From NCBI GenBank assembly GCA_031285405.1, contig JAITWH010000015.1, positions 38,826-102,825 on the forward strand: DNA of 64,000 nt, written 5' to 3'. The notes beneath the pieces were generated by a model. That model was not told where the DNA came from and ran no database searches. It was given only the letters and a program-made list of their open reading frames with translations. Of this stretch, positions 24,195 to 32,700 are shown piece by piece. Position 1 is the first letter of the stretch; each line of letters begins with the position of its first letter. The translations under genes were made by a program, and so were the position numbers. This DNA comes from Alistipes sp. (lineage in GTDB: Bacteria; Bacteroidota; Bacteroidia; Bacteroidales; Rikenellaceae).

Positions 24195-25685
24195 TCAGCG
24201 CAATATCTCTTTAAGCGTAACCTGCCAAAGCTTACCCGCTGCCTTAGTAAAGGCAATCCGCGGACTGCCGCTTTTCGCACCTTTAGCACTGATACTCTCA
24301 GCGTTGACGCTTTTCGCACCACTGTTTTTCGCCCCGCCCCCCTTGCCACCCGCGGAACCCTCACGAATGCCAAGCCCCCGAGCAATCTCGACGGCCGAAA
24401 GCGGAAAATTATGCCTCATCACCTCGACACTCCTCACGCCGCCAACCTTCAAACGACGCCTGAGAACCTTCGGATCGAATGGCTCAACACTCTCAATTTC
24501 AAAGACTTTACCAAGCACCGCCCCACCGTTCCCGCCACTGTCCGCCCCGCCATCCGCCCTGCCAATCTCACCGCCAATCTCACCGCCAATCCCGCCGCCA
24601 CCGACCTCCCCAACCGAGAAACCATAACCATTGTCGGAGTCGATCCACACCCCGCGCTCCAAGAGGTAGCGACGCGCAACGCGCGCCTTTTGCAGCGCAA
24701 CGTCTGGAACGATCAAATAGCGATACTCATCGGGCGTAAACTCCTGAGCCAATGTACGTTGACTCGCTACCGCAGCCCGATTTTCAGAAGCCTGAGAATC
24801 GTCACCACGCGCATACTCAACCTCCCCCAAACCAATCGCCACCGCCCGTATTCTCGCCTCCGCACGAGCATCCGAACCTTCCGCACCGCCCCCAACGCCC
24901 GCGCCTGCCCCCACTTCCGCACAAGCCCCCATCACGACATCGGCAATAATCTCTTTGCACTCACCCCCAAGCGACACAACCTCCACACACACAGTCGTTT
25001 GACAATCGCCACCACCCAAAAAACCGCCACCCCAACCACCACTCCGACCAAAAATCCGAAACACCTCATCCACATCGAACAGCGGCGAAAGTTTAACCAC
25101 AAGCCGCGAAGCAACACGCTGAATGTCAGGCAAAAGAGTAACAATATCGGGCGAACAATCCTCCATCCGCACCATCTTCTTACCGCTCGCACTCCGACGA
25201 TCCGGATCGGCATACACAAGATCGGCCCGCCCAATAGCCCGCCCGCCATCCAACAAAAACTCCTCCGCCGAAGCTCTGATTACCTGAATGTTAAGCGCCC
25301 CGAGCCGCCGAAAATTCTCCCGAGCGACGGCCGCCAAAAACTCATCGCGCTCGACGGCGATCACCCGCTCGAACCGCTTCGACAGCCAAAACGAGTCGAC
25401 CCCCAACCCGCAAGTCAGGTCGATCGCCAACCCGCCCGAATAGTTTTTTCGCGCCGCCGTCTCCTCGCTCGACGACTGCTCGAAAGCCACCGGCGGCAAG
25501 ACACAACGCGCTGAATAATAAGAAGGTAACTTGCGCTCGGCACGCCGCAAATACTTCACCTGCGAGGCAACCGCCGCGGCATGCGGAAGCCGCCTGTCGA
25601 GCGCAATCGACATCGGATCGCGCCCGAGATTCTCCTCCACCGAACGGCCGAACTCGTCGCCCAAAAGTATATCTAAATCAGTCAT
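24195..25685 (-). CDS. SAM-dependent methyltransferase with THUMP-like domain, insertion-rich
   Basis: A 496-aa protein. An N-terminal helical part is followed by a Rossmann methyltransferase core (LAIDLTCGLGVDSFWLSKRFERVIAVERD, then DLVYADPDRR and SRLVVKLSPLFD). A C-terminal THUMP-like region ends with VMRHNFPLSAVEIARGLGI and IAFTKAAGKLWQVTLKEI. The family is normally about 390 aa. The excess lies in four Gly/Ala/Ser-rich blocks (for example GGIGGEIGGEIGRADGG), apparently coding minisatellite expansions. An RNA substrate is inferred from the domain; the site is unknown. Confidence 0.82.
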   Translation of the reverse strand: MTDLDILLGDEFGRSVEENLGRDPMSIALDRRLPHAAAVASQVKYLRRAERKLPSYYSARCVLPPVAFEQSSSEETAARKNYSGGLAIDLTCGLGVDSFWLSKRFERVIAVERDEFLAAVARENFRRLGALNIQVIRASAEEFLLDGGRAIGRADLVYADPDRRSASGKKMVRMEDCSPDIVTLLPDIQRVASRLVVKLSPLFDVDEVFRIFGRSGGWGGGFLGGGDCQTTVCVEVVSLGGECKEIIADVVMGACAEVGAGAGVGGGAEGSDARAEARIRAVAIGLGEVEYARGDDSQASENRAAVASQRTLAQEFTPDEYRYLIVPDVALQKARVARRYLLERGVWIDSDNGYGFSVGEVGGGGIGGEIGGEIGRADGGADSGGNGGAVLGKVFEIESVEPFDPKVLRRRLKVGGVRSVEVMRHNFPLSAVEIARGLGIREGSAGGKGGGAKNSGAKSVNAESISAKGAKSGSPRIAFTKAAGKLWQVTLKEILR

Positions 25686-25696
25686 TTACAATCGTT

Positions 25697-27370
25697 TCAC
25701 CGCGGCAGCACAAACGGTTCCTCCTCGCGCGGACGGCCCGCGAGCCACGCCGTAAAGATAATCATTGTCGCGTAAATCGCGAAAACCGCCCACAGCGGCA
25801 GTGTGTACTCGATCGCCGCCTCGGGAACCGCGCTGGAGGCCTCCACGACCCGATTTTGCAGCCACGCCGGCGCTCCCACGAGCCACCGGAAGAGCGGCTC
25901 CAGTGCCGCCACAGGTGCGATGATCCAGACGAGCGAGAAGATCACAATGAGGTGCGCCGTGGTGATTATCAGCGGGTTAAGTACAATGCCCACTGGCGAA
26001 AAAACGCCGAACGTGTGCGACACTAAGGGCATGGTCGCGAGCGACGCCACGAAGCCCACCAACAGCGTCGCCCACAGCGCGTTGAGAATCCGGAAGCGAC
26101 TTCGCACGAGTCGATAAAGCGGTGAGAACCAGGCAAGTATCGCAGCCACGGCGATGAACGACAGCTGAAAACTGATGTCGAAAAGCAGGCCCGGCCGCAC
26201 CGCGAGCATCACCATCGCCGTGCCGCACATGACGTTGGTCGTGCTGCGATGGCGCGACGTCGCAAACCCCACCTGCGCGCCCGTGAACATGAATGCCGCG
26301 CGCGTCGCCGACGGCGAAAGACCCGTGAGCGCCGCGTAACACCAGATCGCCACGATGGCGACTAAGTTCTTGATTATATGGCCTCTCGGGAAGAACGGCA
26401 GCAGGTACAACAGCACATTTACGATCACGAAAACGATGCCGACATGCAGCCCCGACACAGCCAGCAGGTGCGACGCCCCGATTCGCGAGTAGGCCTCTCT
26501 GAGCTCGGGCGCGATTGCCGTTCGGTCGCCCGTGGTCATCGCCGTCGCTATTGCGAATTCGTCAGGCGTAACAAGCAGTCTGTTAAGTCGTTGCGTCGCG
26601 ACGGTTTGCAATTTCGTAATGGCCGTTTTTACGTTTTTGCGAGCTTCATACGAAATGTCAGGGTGCGAAAACTGCGAAATATAGGTTCGGCCGGTGTAGC
26701 CGCGCGCCTTCATCAAGCGGCTGTAACTCTCTGTGTCGGAGCTGTTTAGCGTGTCGATACCTGCGGCTGACGTGCTGCCGCCGATTGGATTGACGTAGCC
26801 GCGAAAAACGACCCGCTGGCCAGCCTCGAAACGGTACATTGTGTCGAACGAAACCAACAGTCGTTCGCCGGCTGAAAACCACTCCAGAGTGTGTTCTGGA
26901 GCGGAAATACTGTTTTTATTTGCAACACCTCCTGCCCCCGTTTCGCCAATTCTATCCGGTCGCCAACGAATCGCGATTCCGGAGGTGGAGGCACTGCGTC
27001 TGTCGGGGCGATGTGTCGGATTATCAGTGATTTGCAGCTCCATCCACACCCTCTCTCCCTGCGGAATTATGGGCCTCGGAGTGTGGGCGCAGGCCAATGC
27101 AGCTCCGAAAAACAGGATTGTTAGTGAGATGTAAATAGTTGTGATACTGCTACTTACGTCATGCGCGCGCCGCCTGCCATCCCCATTTCGACAACTCCGA
27201 GAGGCCAACGCGAGCCATGCCATGACGAAGCACACCGCGGCGGCTATCGTCCAGATATACAGCGAGATATCGACGTAAGAACCGCAGACGATTCCGACGA
27301 TCATCGGGACGAGGGCGCGCATCAGAGGCACGGCGTGCAGTTTTTCGTGGAGGGTCAGTCGCTCTTGCAT
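25697..27370 (-). CDS. comEC: ComEC/Rec2-family DNA uptake channel
   Basis: A 557-aa polytopic inner-membrane protein that carries single-stranded DNA into the cell during natural transformation. A DUF4131-like N-terminal part with an OB-like segment is followed by the Competence domain. That domain has the hallmark LLAVSGLHVGIVFVIVN and TGLSPSATRAAFMFTGAQ, then further helices. The C-terminal metallo-beta-lactamase domain of Firmicute ComEC is missing, as is usual in Bacteroidota. It is downstream of yifB/comM, separated by terminator-like repeats. Confidence 0.9.
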   Translation of the reverse strand: MQERLTLHEKLHAVPLMRALVPMIVGIVCGSYVDISLYIWTIAAAVCFVMAWLALASRSCRNGDGRRRAHDVSSSITTIYISLTILFFGAALACAHTPRPIIPQGERVWMELQITDNPTHRPDRRSASTSGIAIRWRPDRIGETGAGGVANKNSISAPEHTLEWFSAGERLLVSFDTMYRFEAGQRVVFRGYVNPIGGSTSAAGIDTLNSSDTESYSRLMKARGYTGRTYISQFSHPDISYEARKNVKTAITKLQTVATQRLNRLLVTPDEFAIATAMTTGDRTAIAPELREAYSRIGASHLLAVSGLHVGIVFVIVNVLLYLLPFFPRGHIIKNLVAIVAIWCYAALTGLSPSATRAAFMFTGAQVGFATSRHRSTTNVMCGTAMVMLAVRPGLLFDISFQLSFIAVAAILAWFSPLYRLVRSRFRILNALWATLLVGFVASLATMPLVSHTFGVFSPVGIVLNPLIITTAHLIVIFSLVWIIAPVAALEPLFRWLVGAPAWLQNRVVEASSAVPEAAIEYTLPLWAVFAIYATMIIFTAWLAGRPREEEPFVLPR

Positions 27371-27400
27371 TGGCGAATAACATTAACGCAGGTGTAAAAA

Positions 27401-27517
27401 AGTGTTACGGATGTAACGCTTTAAAAACGGCAAGTGTTACCGATGTAACGCTTAAAAATGGGCATGTGTTACCAATGTAACACTTGAAAACGGGCAAGTG
27501 TTACCAATGTAACACTT
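27401..27517. repeat. Four-copy GTTACCnATGTAAC hairpin array
   Basis: Copies of AAGTGTTACCGATGTAACGCTT start at 27401, 27432, 27464 and 27496, a 31-32 bp period, joined by AAAAACGGGC-like spacers. Each copy is a hairpin. The outer copies carry runs of T in both outward directions (CACTTTTTTT on +, CACTTTTTT on -), so the array looks like a bidirectional terminator between yifB and comEC. Confidence 0.7.
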
Positions 27518-27529
27518 TTTTTAACGCCC

Positions 27530-27622
27530 CCAAAACTCTCGTTCGCCACTCCAAAACTCTCGCTCTTCGCTTCCTACTTTCGTTCATCGTCCCCAACTTT
27601 CGTTCATCGTCCCCAACTTTCG
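27530..27622. repeat. Degenerate ~20-bp tandem repeat derived from the yifB 3' end
   Basis: The unit CCCCAACTTTCGTTCATCGT is repeated exactly once beyond the gene end, then decays (TCCTACTTTCGTTCATCGT, CCAAAACTCTCGCTC, CCAAAACTCTCGTTC). The first unit contains the final codons and stop of yifB. Confidence 0.6.
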
Positions 27623-29205
27623 CGATCGAGGCTGCGATAGTTGATCGCCTCGGCGATGTGGGCGGTCGTGATTTCGGACGCCTCAGTGGGAGTTTCTGTC
27701 GAGGCAGCGGCGAGGTCGGCGATCGTGCGCGCGACCTTGATGATGCGGTCGTAGGCGCGCGCCGACAGCGACAGTCGCTCCATGGCCGTCTCCAGCATGG
27801 CCGACGCCTCGCGCGAAAGCGGACAGAAGGTGCGGAGCATCTTGCTGTTCATCATCGCGTTGGTGTGCACGCCGGCGCACTCGGCGAAGCGTTGCTGCTG
27901 GATGCGTCGGGCGGCGATGACGCGTGCCCGAATGTCGGTGCTCGACTCGGCCGGGGCCTCCGACGATATCTCGGCGAGGGGCACCGGCGTGACCTCGATG
28001 TGGAGGTCGATGCGATCCATCAGCGGCCCCGAGACGCGATTGAGGTAGCGGAAAACGACCCCGCCGCCACACACGCACTCCTTGGTCGGGTGGTTGTAAT
28101 AGCCACAGGGACAGGGGTTCATGGAGGCGACGAGGGTGAAGTTGGCCGGATATTCGACGCTGTAACGTGCGCGGCTGATCGTGATCCCCTTCTCCTCCAT
28201 CGGCTGGCGCAGCACCTCCAACACCGACCGGCCGAACTCGGGCAGCTCGTCCAAAAAGAGGATGCCGTTGTGGGCCAGCGACACCTCGCCGGGTTGCGGG
28301 TTGGAGCCGCCGCCGATCAGCGCGACCTGCGACGTGAGGTGGTGCGGTGCGCGGAACGGCCTTTGGGTGAGGAGTCCTTTCTGTGAGCCTAACTTTCCCG
28401 CAACGGAGTGAACCTTAGTGGTTTCGAGTGCCTCGCCGAGTGTCATCGGGGGCATGATTCCGGGCATTCGGCGTGCGAGCATCGTCTTGCCGCTGCCCGG
28501 GGCACCTATCATTATTACGTTGTGGCCCCCTGCCGCTGCTATTTCGAGGGCTCGTTTTACGTGGGTTTGTCCTCGGACGTCGCTGAAATCTTCGGTGTAG
28601 AGGTTTTGGATGTTGCTGTTGTTTGGGTTGTCGCTGCTTTGGGAGCTGTCGTATGCGTTTTGGCCGTCGATGGAGTGGGGGGCGGGGGCGATGTCGAGTT
28701 TGCCGTCGAGGAAATCGGCTGCCTGTCGGAGGTTTTCGACGCCGATCACCTCCAAATCGGCCACCACGGCCGCCTCGGGGATGTTTTCGATGGGCACGAT
28801 CATTCCGCGGAAGCCCGCTTTTCGCGCGTCGATGGCCATCGGCAGCACTCCCTTCACCGGTTTGATCTCGCCGTCTAACGACAACTCGCCCGTGATCATG
28901 TAACTGCCTAAGTTGTCGGGTTTTATCTGCTCAGTGGCGCCGAGTATCGCGATTGCTATCGGCAGGTCGAACGCCGCCCCCTCTTTGCGCATGTCGGCCG
29001 GTGCGAGGTTGACTACCAAGCGTTTACCCGGCATTCGCAGGTTGCAGTTGGCGAACGCGGATCGGATCCTGTCCTGGCTCTCCTTGACCGCGCCGTCGGG
29101 CAGCCCCACGAGGTACATCCCGAGCCCGGGCGAGACGTTGGCCTCGACTGTGACCGTCATCGCGTCTATCCCGTAAATTGTTGCAGTGTAGGCTTTTATG
29201 AACAT
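27604..29205 (-). CDS. yifB: YifB/ComM-family Mg-chelatase-like AAA+ ATPase
   Basis: A 533-aa protein; the ATG at 29205 (MFIKAYTATIYGIDA) is the family start, 53 codons inside the track ORF. The N-terminal S5-like/ChlI domain has LPDGAVKESQDRIRSAF and INLAPADMRKEG-type motifs. Walker A is MIGAPGSGKTMLARR, Walker B is GILFLDELPEF, and MNPCPCGYYNHPTKECVC is the zinc-like loop typical of YifB. In Vibrio and Haemophilus the homologue ComM is a branch-migration helicase in natural transformation. The comEC gene is next downstream. Confidence 0.95.
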   Translation of the reverse strand: MFIKAYTATIYGIDAMTVTVEANVSPGLGMYLVGLPDGAVKESQDRIRSAFANCNLRMPGKRLVVNLAPADMRKEGAAFDLPIAIAILGATEQIKPDNLGSYMITGELSLDGEIKPVKGVLPMAIDARKAGFRGMIVPIENIPEAAVVADLEVIGVENLRQAADFLDGKLDIAPAPHSIDGQNAYDSSQSSDNPNNSNIQNLYTEDFSDVRGQTHVKRALEIAAAGGHNVIMIGAPGSGKTMLARRMPGIMPPMTLGEALETTKVHSVAGKLGSQKGLLTQRPFRAPHHLTSQVALIGGGSNPQPGEVSLAHNGILFLDELPEFGRSVLEVLRQPMEEKGITISRARYSVEYPANFTLVASMNPCPCGYYNHPTKECVCGGGVVFRYLNRVSGPLMDRIDLHIEVTPVPLAEISSEAPAESSTDIRARVIAARRIQQQRFAECAGVHTNAMMNSKMLRTFCPLSREASAMLETAMERLSLSARAYDRIIKVARTIADLAAASTETPTEASEITTAHIAEAINYRSLDRESWGR

Positions 29206-29245
29206 TATTTCGTTGGGTTTGGGGTTTTTGTTTTTGGCGAAAATC

Positions 29246-29263
29246 GCTGTCGGCGTTCCGACC
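29246..29263. repeat. GTCGGAACGCCGAC palindromic repeat after dnaB
   Basis: A perfect copy that begins directly at the dnaB stop codon (29264-29266) in the dnaB-yifB gap. Confidence 0.65.
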
Positions 29264-30865
29264 TTAGAACGGGGCGTCGTCGTCGCGGCTCGATCTGGTT
29301 GGCGGATTGTAACTTTCTGTATAACCTCCCGGGCCGTCGTAGCCGGAGATGTCGCCTCCTCCAAGACCTCCGGAGCCCGAACTATATCCGCCGTCGGCGT
29401 TCCGACCGCCGTTTAGGGCGCTTTCAGTCATGTCGTAGTCGTCGCTGTCGTAGTCGAGGAAGCGCGCCTGCTCCTTGCGGAACTTGAGTCGCACGGTCTC
29501 GGTGGCGCCGTTTCGGTGCTTGGCGATGATGAACTCGGCGAGGCCCGGCGGCAGCGGAATGTTGTCCTCGTCGACCTTCATGCCGAAGTACTCGGGTCGG
29601 TGGATAAACGCCACGATGTCAGCGTCTTGCTCGATGGCGCCCGACTCGCGAAGGTCGCTCAGCTGCGGCTTTTTGCTCCCGCCGCGCAGCTCGCTCGCGC
29701 GGTTGAGCTGCGACAGCGCTATGATCGGAATGTTCAGCTCCTTGGCGATTGCCTTGAGGGTTCGCGAGATGCCCGCCACCTCCTGCTCGCGATTGCCGCG
29801 CGCGTCCTGCGATCCGGCCATAAGTTGCAGGTAGTCAATCACTATCAGCTGTATGTCGTGCTGCGTTTTGAGGCGCCGCACCTTCGACCGGAACTCGAAA
29901 ACCGACAGCGCCGGCGTGTCGTCGATGTAGAGCGGCGCGGTCTGGAACGGTTTGATCGACTCCTCAAGGTGGCGCCACTGCTCGGGGCTCAGGCGGCCGG
30001 TCTTCACATCCTTGGTGTCCAACTGCGACTCGGCGACTATGAGCCTCATCATCAGCTGGGTGGCCGACATTTCGAGCGAGAAAAAGGCCACCGGCACGTT
30101 GTGGTCGATCGCCATGTTGCGCGCCATCGAGAGCGTGAAGGCGGTCTTACCCATCGACGGTCTTGCCGCGACTATCACGAGGTCGCTCGGTTGCCACCCT
30201 AAGGTCACGCGGTCGATTCCCACGAAGCCGCTCGGCACTCCGCTGAATGCGTCGTCGCTCTTGGAGGCCTCCTCGATCGCCTCCATCGTGCGGCGCAGGA
30301 TGTCGCCCGAGCTCTGCACCGACCGCTGCATGTGCCCCTCCGACACGTGGTATATCTCGTTCTCGGCGTAGTCTATCAGGTCGGTCACGTCGGTGCTCTC
30401 GTCGTACGACCTCTTTTGAATCTCGGTCGAGGCGCGGATCAGCTCCCTCTGCACATACTTCTGGGCGATGATCTTGGAGTGGTACTCGACGTGCGCCGCC
30501 GAACCCACCCGCTGGGTCAGCTCGGCCAGAAAGGTCGCGCCGCCCACCTCCGCCAGTCGGCCGTCCTGCTTGAGCTGCTCGGTGACGGTGTAGAGGTCGA
30601 TGGGGCTGAGGTTGGACGACAGGGTCTCGATCGCGCGATAGATCGTGCGGTGCGCCTCCTTGTAGAACGCGTCGCCGGTGAGATACTCCTGCACGGCGAT
30701 GATGCTGTCGCGTTCGAGCATCAGCGCGCCGAGGATCGCCTCTTCGAGCTCGATGGCCTGGGGCGGCACGAGGCCTCCCTGTTCGAGCATCGTTTCGTAC
30801 GATTCGCGGTTTTGTTGCTGTGCACGGCCCCGTCCGGACGTGTTGTTGTTATAGGTTTTCGCCAT
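29264..30865 (-). CDS. dnaB: Replicative DNA helicase DnaB
   Basis: A 533-aa hexameric helicase that unwinds DNA at the replication fork. The N-terminal primase-interaction domain (PPQAIELEEAILGALML) is followed by a RecA-type motor with Walker A ARPSMGKTAFTL, SLEMSATQLMMRL, Walker B LIVIDYLQLM and ALSQLNR. The C-terminal tail from about residue 485 is Gly/Ser-rich (GGYSSGSGGLGGGDISGYDG) and includes NADGG encoded by an interspersed palindrome. Its position near dnaG (50.8 kb) is not close enough to infer an operon. A near-consensus TACCTTTA lies upstream. Confidence 0.96.
   Translation of the reverse strand: MAKTYNNNTSGRGRAQQQNRESYETMLEQGGLVPPQAIELEEAILGALMLERDSIIAVQEYLTGDAFYKEAHRTIYRAIETLSSNLSPIDLYTVTEQLKQDGRLAEVGGATFLAELTQRVGSAAHVEYHSKIIAQKYVQRELIRASTEIQKRSYDESTDVTDLIDYAENEIYHVSEGHMQRSVQSSGDILRRTMEAIEEASKSDDAFSGVPSGFVGIDRVTLGWQPSDLVIVAARPSMGKTAFTLSMARNMAIDHNVPVAFFSLEMSATQLMMRLIVAESQLDTKDVKTGRLSPEQWRHLEESIKPFQTAPLYIDDTPALSVFEFRSKVRRLKTQHDIQLIVIDYLQLMAGSQDARGNREQEVAGISRTLKAIAKELNIPIIALSQLNRASELRGGSKKPQLSDLRESGAIEQDADIVAFIHRPEYFGMKVDEDNIPLPPGLAEFIIAKHRNGATETVRLKFRKEQARFLDYDSDDYDMTESALNGGRNADGGYSSGSGGLGGGDISGYDGPGGYTESYNPPTRSSRDDDAPF
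29388..29407. repeat. GTCGGAACGCCGACGGCGG repeat inside dnaB
   Basis: On the minus strand, in frame, it encodes RNADGG within the DnaB C-terminal tail. The identical sequence and frame occur in ygiQ at 31330. Confidence 0.7.
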
Positions 30866-30893
30866 TCTTTTTCTTGTAGGGTTGTAAAGGTAG

Positions 30894-32627
30894 TTACTTT
30901 TTTGAGAAAAAATAACTTTTTTGTCGGCGTTTGTCGTCCTGATTTCGGGCGACGTAGAGCGGTTCGCCGGTGTAGGGGTCGGTGCCGGTGTAGAACATTA
31001 CCGAGCTGAGGGTCATCGGCGTCGGGGTGAGGTCTTGCACCTGATCGGTGTGGAGGTGCAGCCGTCGCGTCTTTTCGGCGAGCCTTCGCATGTCGCCCTC
31101 GCTGCATCCCGGGTGGCTCGAAATGAAGTAGGGAATCAGCTGAGTTTTGAGCCCCTCGCGCTCGCACACGCTTCGGAAGTCGGCGTTCAGTCGCTCGAAC
31201 TCCGTCCATGCGGGTTTCCTCATCAGCCTCAGTATGTGCTCCTCGGTGTGCTCGGGGGCTACTTTTAGCCGGCCCGAGGTGTGGTTTACGATTACTTCTC
31301 TCAGATACTCGCTTTTATCCGAACTTAATCCGCCGTCGGCGTTCCGACTGAATAAATCGTACCTGATTCCGCTTCCGACGAAGGCTTTTTTGACCCCGCG
31401 CACTCCGCGCACCCGCTTGTATAGTTCCAACAGCCGCCGGTGCGAGTTGTCGAGGTTGGGGCAGGGTCGCGGCGTGAGGCACGACGGTCGGCGGCACGCG
31501 TCGCACTTTTCGGGATCGCGTCCGCTCATGCCGTACATGTTGGCCGACGGTCCGCCAAGGTCGGAGATGTAGCCCTTGAAGTAGGGCATCGCGGCGACAC
31601 GTTCGACCTCGCGCACGACCGACGCCTCGCTGCGCGACGTGATGAACTTGCCCTGATGCGCCGAGATGGTGCAGAAGCTGCAGCCGCCAAAGCAGCCGCG
31701 GTGGATGTTGACCGAATTTTTGATCATCTCCCATGCCGGAATGTCGCCTTTCGCGTTGTAGCGTGGGTGGGGCAGTCGCTCGTAGGGCAGCTCGAAACTG
31801 CGGTCGAGCGTCGCCGCGTCCATCACGGGGAGGGGCGGGTTGACTACTATGAATTTTTCTCCTGTCTGTTCTATTATTGTGCGGGTCGGGTTTAGGAGGT
31901 TGCTTTCGGTTTCGATTCGCACGAAGTTTTCGGCGAATTTTTTTCGGTCGGCCAAGCACTCCTCGAACGAGTGGAGTGTCGAGGTGTGGTCGGGATCGAG
32001 CCGCTCGACGTAGGCCCGGTCGGCGACGAAGGCCACCTGCTTCAATCGTCTGAGCAGCTTGGCGTTGAAGCCGTTGCGCAGTGCTCGCGCGATCTCGATC
32101 ATCGACACGTCGCCCATGCCGTAGGCCACGATGTCGGCGCCGCTCTCGACGAGGATCGACGGCCGCAGCGCGTCGTCCCAATAGTCGTAGTGGGCGAGCC
32201 TCCGCAGCGACGCCTCGATGCCGCCCAAGACCACCGGCACGTGGGGCCACAGCTCCTTGAGGATGCGTGTGTAGATGGTCGCCGCGCGGTCGGGTCGGAA
32301 TCCGGCTGCCCCGCCGGCGGTGTAGGCGTCGTCTGAGCGCAGCCGTTTGTTGGCCGTGTAGTGGTTGACCATCGAGTCCATGCTGCCGGCCGTGACTCCG
32401 AAGAAGAGTCTCGGTGCGCCGAGCTTTCGGAAGTCGCGCAGGTCGTCCCTCCAATTTGGTTGCGGCACGACGGCGACCCGCAGCCCCTCGGCCTCCAATA
32501 GCCGCCCGATGACCGCCGCTCCGAACGACGGGTGGTCGACGTAGGCGTCGCCCGTCACGAGGATCACATCCACGTGATCCCAACCCAGCGCGCGCACCTC
32601 CTTTACCGTCGTCGGTAGAAATCCCAT
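30894..32627 (-). CDS. YgiQ-family radical SAM protein
   Basis: A 577-aa UPF0313 protein. The N-terminal part is B12-binding-like (VDVILVTGDAYVDHPSFGAAVIGRLLE), and the radical SAM core has the cluster motif HRGCFGGCSFCTISAHQG. CDACRRPSCL and VAPEHTEEHILRLMRKP are characteristic of YgiQ. The reaction is unknown. Around residue 429 the sequence SRNADGGLSSDKSEY contains six residues encoded by an interspersed palindrome, replacing what is normally a short turn. Confidence 0.9.
   Translation of the reverse strand: MGFLPTTVKEVRALGWDHVDVILVTGDAYVDHPSFGAAVIGRLLEAEGLRVAVVPQPNWRDDLRDFRKLGAPRLFFGVTAGSMDSMVNHYTANKRLRSDDAYTAGGAAGFRPDRAATIYTRILKELWPHVPVVLGGIEASLRRLAHYDYWDDALRPSILVESGADIVAYGMGDVSMIEIARALRNGFNAKLLRRLKQVAFVADRAYVERLDPDHTSTLHSFEECLADRKKFAENFVRIETESNLLNPTRTIIEQTGEKFIVVNPPLPVMDAATLDRSFELPYERLPHPRYNAKGDIPAWEMIKNSVNIHRGCFGGCSFCTISAHQGKFITSRSEASVVREVERVAAMPYFKGYISDLGGPSANMYGMSGRDPEKCDACRRPSCLTPRPCPNLDNSHRRLLELYKRVRGVRGVKKAFVGSGIRYDLFSRNADGGLSSDKSEYLREVIVNHTSGRLKVAPEHTEEHILRLMRKPAWTEFERLNADFRSVCEREGLKTQLIPYFISSHPGCSEGDMRRLAEKTRRLHLHTDQVQDLTPTPMTLSSVMFYTGTDPYTGEPLYVARNQDDKRRQKSYFFSKK
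31330..31348. repeat. GTCGGAACGCCGACGGCGG repeat inside ygiQ
   Basis: In frame on the minus strand it encodes RNADGG, the same peptide as in DnaB. Confidence 0.7.
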
Positions 32628-32700
32628 TTTTCGCTCTCTTTTAGTTTGCGAAGATAGGGAAATTTTTTGAGAGCGGGGTTGAGGGTTTTGGCGGGTGGGG

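Noticed and set aside
27401-27517. Possible mini CRISPR array
   Set aside because: Repeats are palindromic throughout, the spacers are about 10 bp and alike, and no cas genes are near.
29206-29364. N-terminal extension of yifB in the ORF track
   Set aside because: It lies in the dnaB 3' end; YifB proteins start at MFIKAYTATIYG-type sequence.
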